The position numbers and the translations under genes were made by a program. Shown in pieces: positions 63,081 through 64,000 of a stretch of 64,000 nt of DNA (its first letter is position 1; each line of letters begins with the position of its first letter). Under the pieces are notes generated by a model, which searched no databases, had not been told where the DNA came from, and worked only from the letters and a program-made list of their open reading frames with translations. The stretch lies in the NCBI RefSeq assembly GCF_013282155.1, contig NZ_BLWI01000001.1:1-64000 (forward strand), read 5' to 3'. The stretch comes from Sulfitobacter sp. HGT1. Its GTDB lineage: Bacteria; Pseudomonadota; Alphaproteobacteria; Rhodobacterales; Rhodobacteraceae.

Positions 63081-63985
63081 TATTCGCCAGGGGGCACGGG
63101 GATAGCCGGAGCCACGGCGGGCAAACGACCATCCAGAATGACAGAGCCCCCTTCGGTCACCGTTTCGGCACCGTGATCGCGCAACACCCGCAAGAATTCC
63201 AGCCGCTCAAAGTCGGCAGCAAGCCGCACGCGCAACCGCCCTCCGGGATCAGCCGCAACTTGGCCGATCAACAGACCCGCGGGAAAAACACCCCCGTCGC
63301 CCGAGCTGATTACACGGTCGCCGGGACGCACAAGATCGGGGTTTTCCAGAAAATCAATCGGCGGTGCCGAGGAGTTATCGCCCGCAATGATCGCGCGTTG
63401 GCCCGAAGGCTGGATCGTTGCGGGGATACGGCTGGACGTGTCGGTTACCAGAATGACCCGTGCGGTGTCTTGCCCGACCCCCGATATCCGCCCGACAAGG
63501 CCGATGCCATCAACAGTGGCCCAGCCTTCGACGATGCCGTCCCGTGCGCCGACGTTCAGCAATACCGATTGCCGGAAAGGCGAGCCGGAATCGGCCAGCA
63601 CCACGCCGGTGATATAGGTCAAACGCGGATCAAGCCGCACCTTGTTCAGGTCCAGCAAGCGCGCGTTTTCCTGTTCAAGCTGAAGGGCGGCTTCCTTCCA
63701 AGTCTGCATCTTGCGCAGTTCGGACCGCAGTTCCTGGTTTTGCACAGTCAGCCGCTGATAGCTTTGATAGTCGCGCAGCAGGTTCACGGCACCGGTTACC
63801 GGGGCCATGGCCCAATCCAGATTGGGCACGATCCTGTCAGTGATTTGTGCGCGAAACCGCTCAACACGCGGGCTGTCTATCCGCCACAAAAGGAACACGC
63901 CAAACAGCAGCAAAATCAGCACAGCCATCATGATCCGGCGCAAGGGCCGGCCAAAATCGTTGGAGGATGATCTGTCTATGGCCAT
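63080..63985 (-). CDS. mreC: Rod shape-determining protein MreC
   Basis: A 301-residue elongasome scaffold: cytoplasmic N-terminus, one membrane helix (about 18-36), a coiled coil (about 75-115; LTVQNQELRSELRKMQTWKE and LQLEQENARLL), then two periplasmic beta domains with VVLADSGSPFRQSVLLNVG and VGQDTARVILVTDTSSRIP. It acts with MreB, MreD, PBP2 and RodA. The start MAIDRSSSND is 15 bp from the window end, so mreB upstream is not visible. Confidence 0.95.
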   Translation of the reverse strand: MAIDRSSSNDFGRPLRRIMMAVLILLLFGVFLLWRIDSPRVERFRAQITDRIVPNLDWAMAPVTGAVNLLRDYQSYQRLTVQNQELRSELRKMQTWKEAALQLEQENARLLDLNKVRLDPRLTYITGVVLADSGSPFRQSVLLNVGARDGIVEGWATVDGIGLVGRISGVGQDTARVILVTDTSSRIPATIQPSGQRAIIAGDNSSAPPIDFLENPDLVRPGDRVISSGDGGVFPAGLLIGQVAADPGGRLRVRLAADFERLEFLRVLRDHGAETVTEGGSVILDGRLPAVAPAIPVPPGE

Positions 63986-64000
63986 GTCGTGACGTGTATC

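Noticed and set aside
1-64000. tRNA, rRNA, CRISPR arrays, insertion sequences, prophage or plasmid replication genes
   Set aside because: I scanned the gaps between genes and saw no cloverleaf-like tRNA, no repeat-spacer array, and no transposase, integrase or replication protein among the reading frames.

Overview
This window is chromosomal DNA from an alphaproteobacterium, most likely a marine Rhodobacteraceae (roseobacter group). The case rests on gene content: COQ9, the TrcR-type regulator (DUF1013), DUF1467 and DUF1244 proteins, a RpoH(II)-type sigma factor overlapping chaN, bioMN, and mreC-mreD-mrdA-rodA running into a glyoxylate reductase gene. Protein sequences look roseobacter-like throughout. 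Genus cannot be fixed from the sequence alone. I saw no rRNA, tRNA, insertion sequence, prophage or CRISPR array. Coding density is high and no gene-free stretch exceeds 300 bases; the longest gaps (about 240 bp) are upstream of the ornithine decarboxylase and oligopeptidase genes.

The first 7 kb is the accessory part: a ribose/rhamnose-type sugar ABC transporter operon. It holds a permease gene broken by an in-frame TAA, a periplasmic binding protein, a second permease fused to a strictosidine-synthase/SMP-30-like beta-propeller hydrolase, a separate paralogue of that propeller which has lost its metal ligands, and a two-domain ATPase. This arrangement, with an intact lactonase-like domain tethered to the channel beside a degenerate one, is the most unusual thing in the window.

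The rest is mostly housekeeping. From 7.2 to 17.7 kb: DUF1244, N-formylglutamate hydrolase, pyruvate kinase (with a LacI-type operator upstream), rpmI-rplT, an MFS exporter, pheS and pheT split by a secreted esterase, ytoQ and mscL. From 17.8 to 27.8 kb: alanine dehydrogenase with a divergent Lrp regulator, a tandem SpoIIAA-like protein, rpsU, COQ9, bioMN, two tandem quinone oxidoreductases, a secreted RNase T2, trcR and a membrane-anchored EEP-family protein. From 28 to 38 kb: ornithine decarboxylase, aspS, a 58-residue membrane protein, GNAT, a response regulator, methylmalonyl-CoA epimerase, EI24, a nitroreductase, an HDAC-family deacetylase and trpS.

From 38 to 64 kb: a rhomboid lacking its catalytic residues, murJ, glnD, an LpoA-like lipoprotein, rsmI-yraN, gshB, a hydrolase, comM, GST, a phosphatase, rpoH(II)-chaN, coaBC-dut, a membrane-anchored E1-like protein with a periplasmic DsrE protein, an M3 oligopeptidase, and the cell-shape operon mreC-mreD-mrdA-rodA-ghrA (mreB would lie just beyond the right edge). 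Several intergenic spaces carry related GC-rich plus GGATATTT-type inverted repeats that look like a dispersed terminator family.
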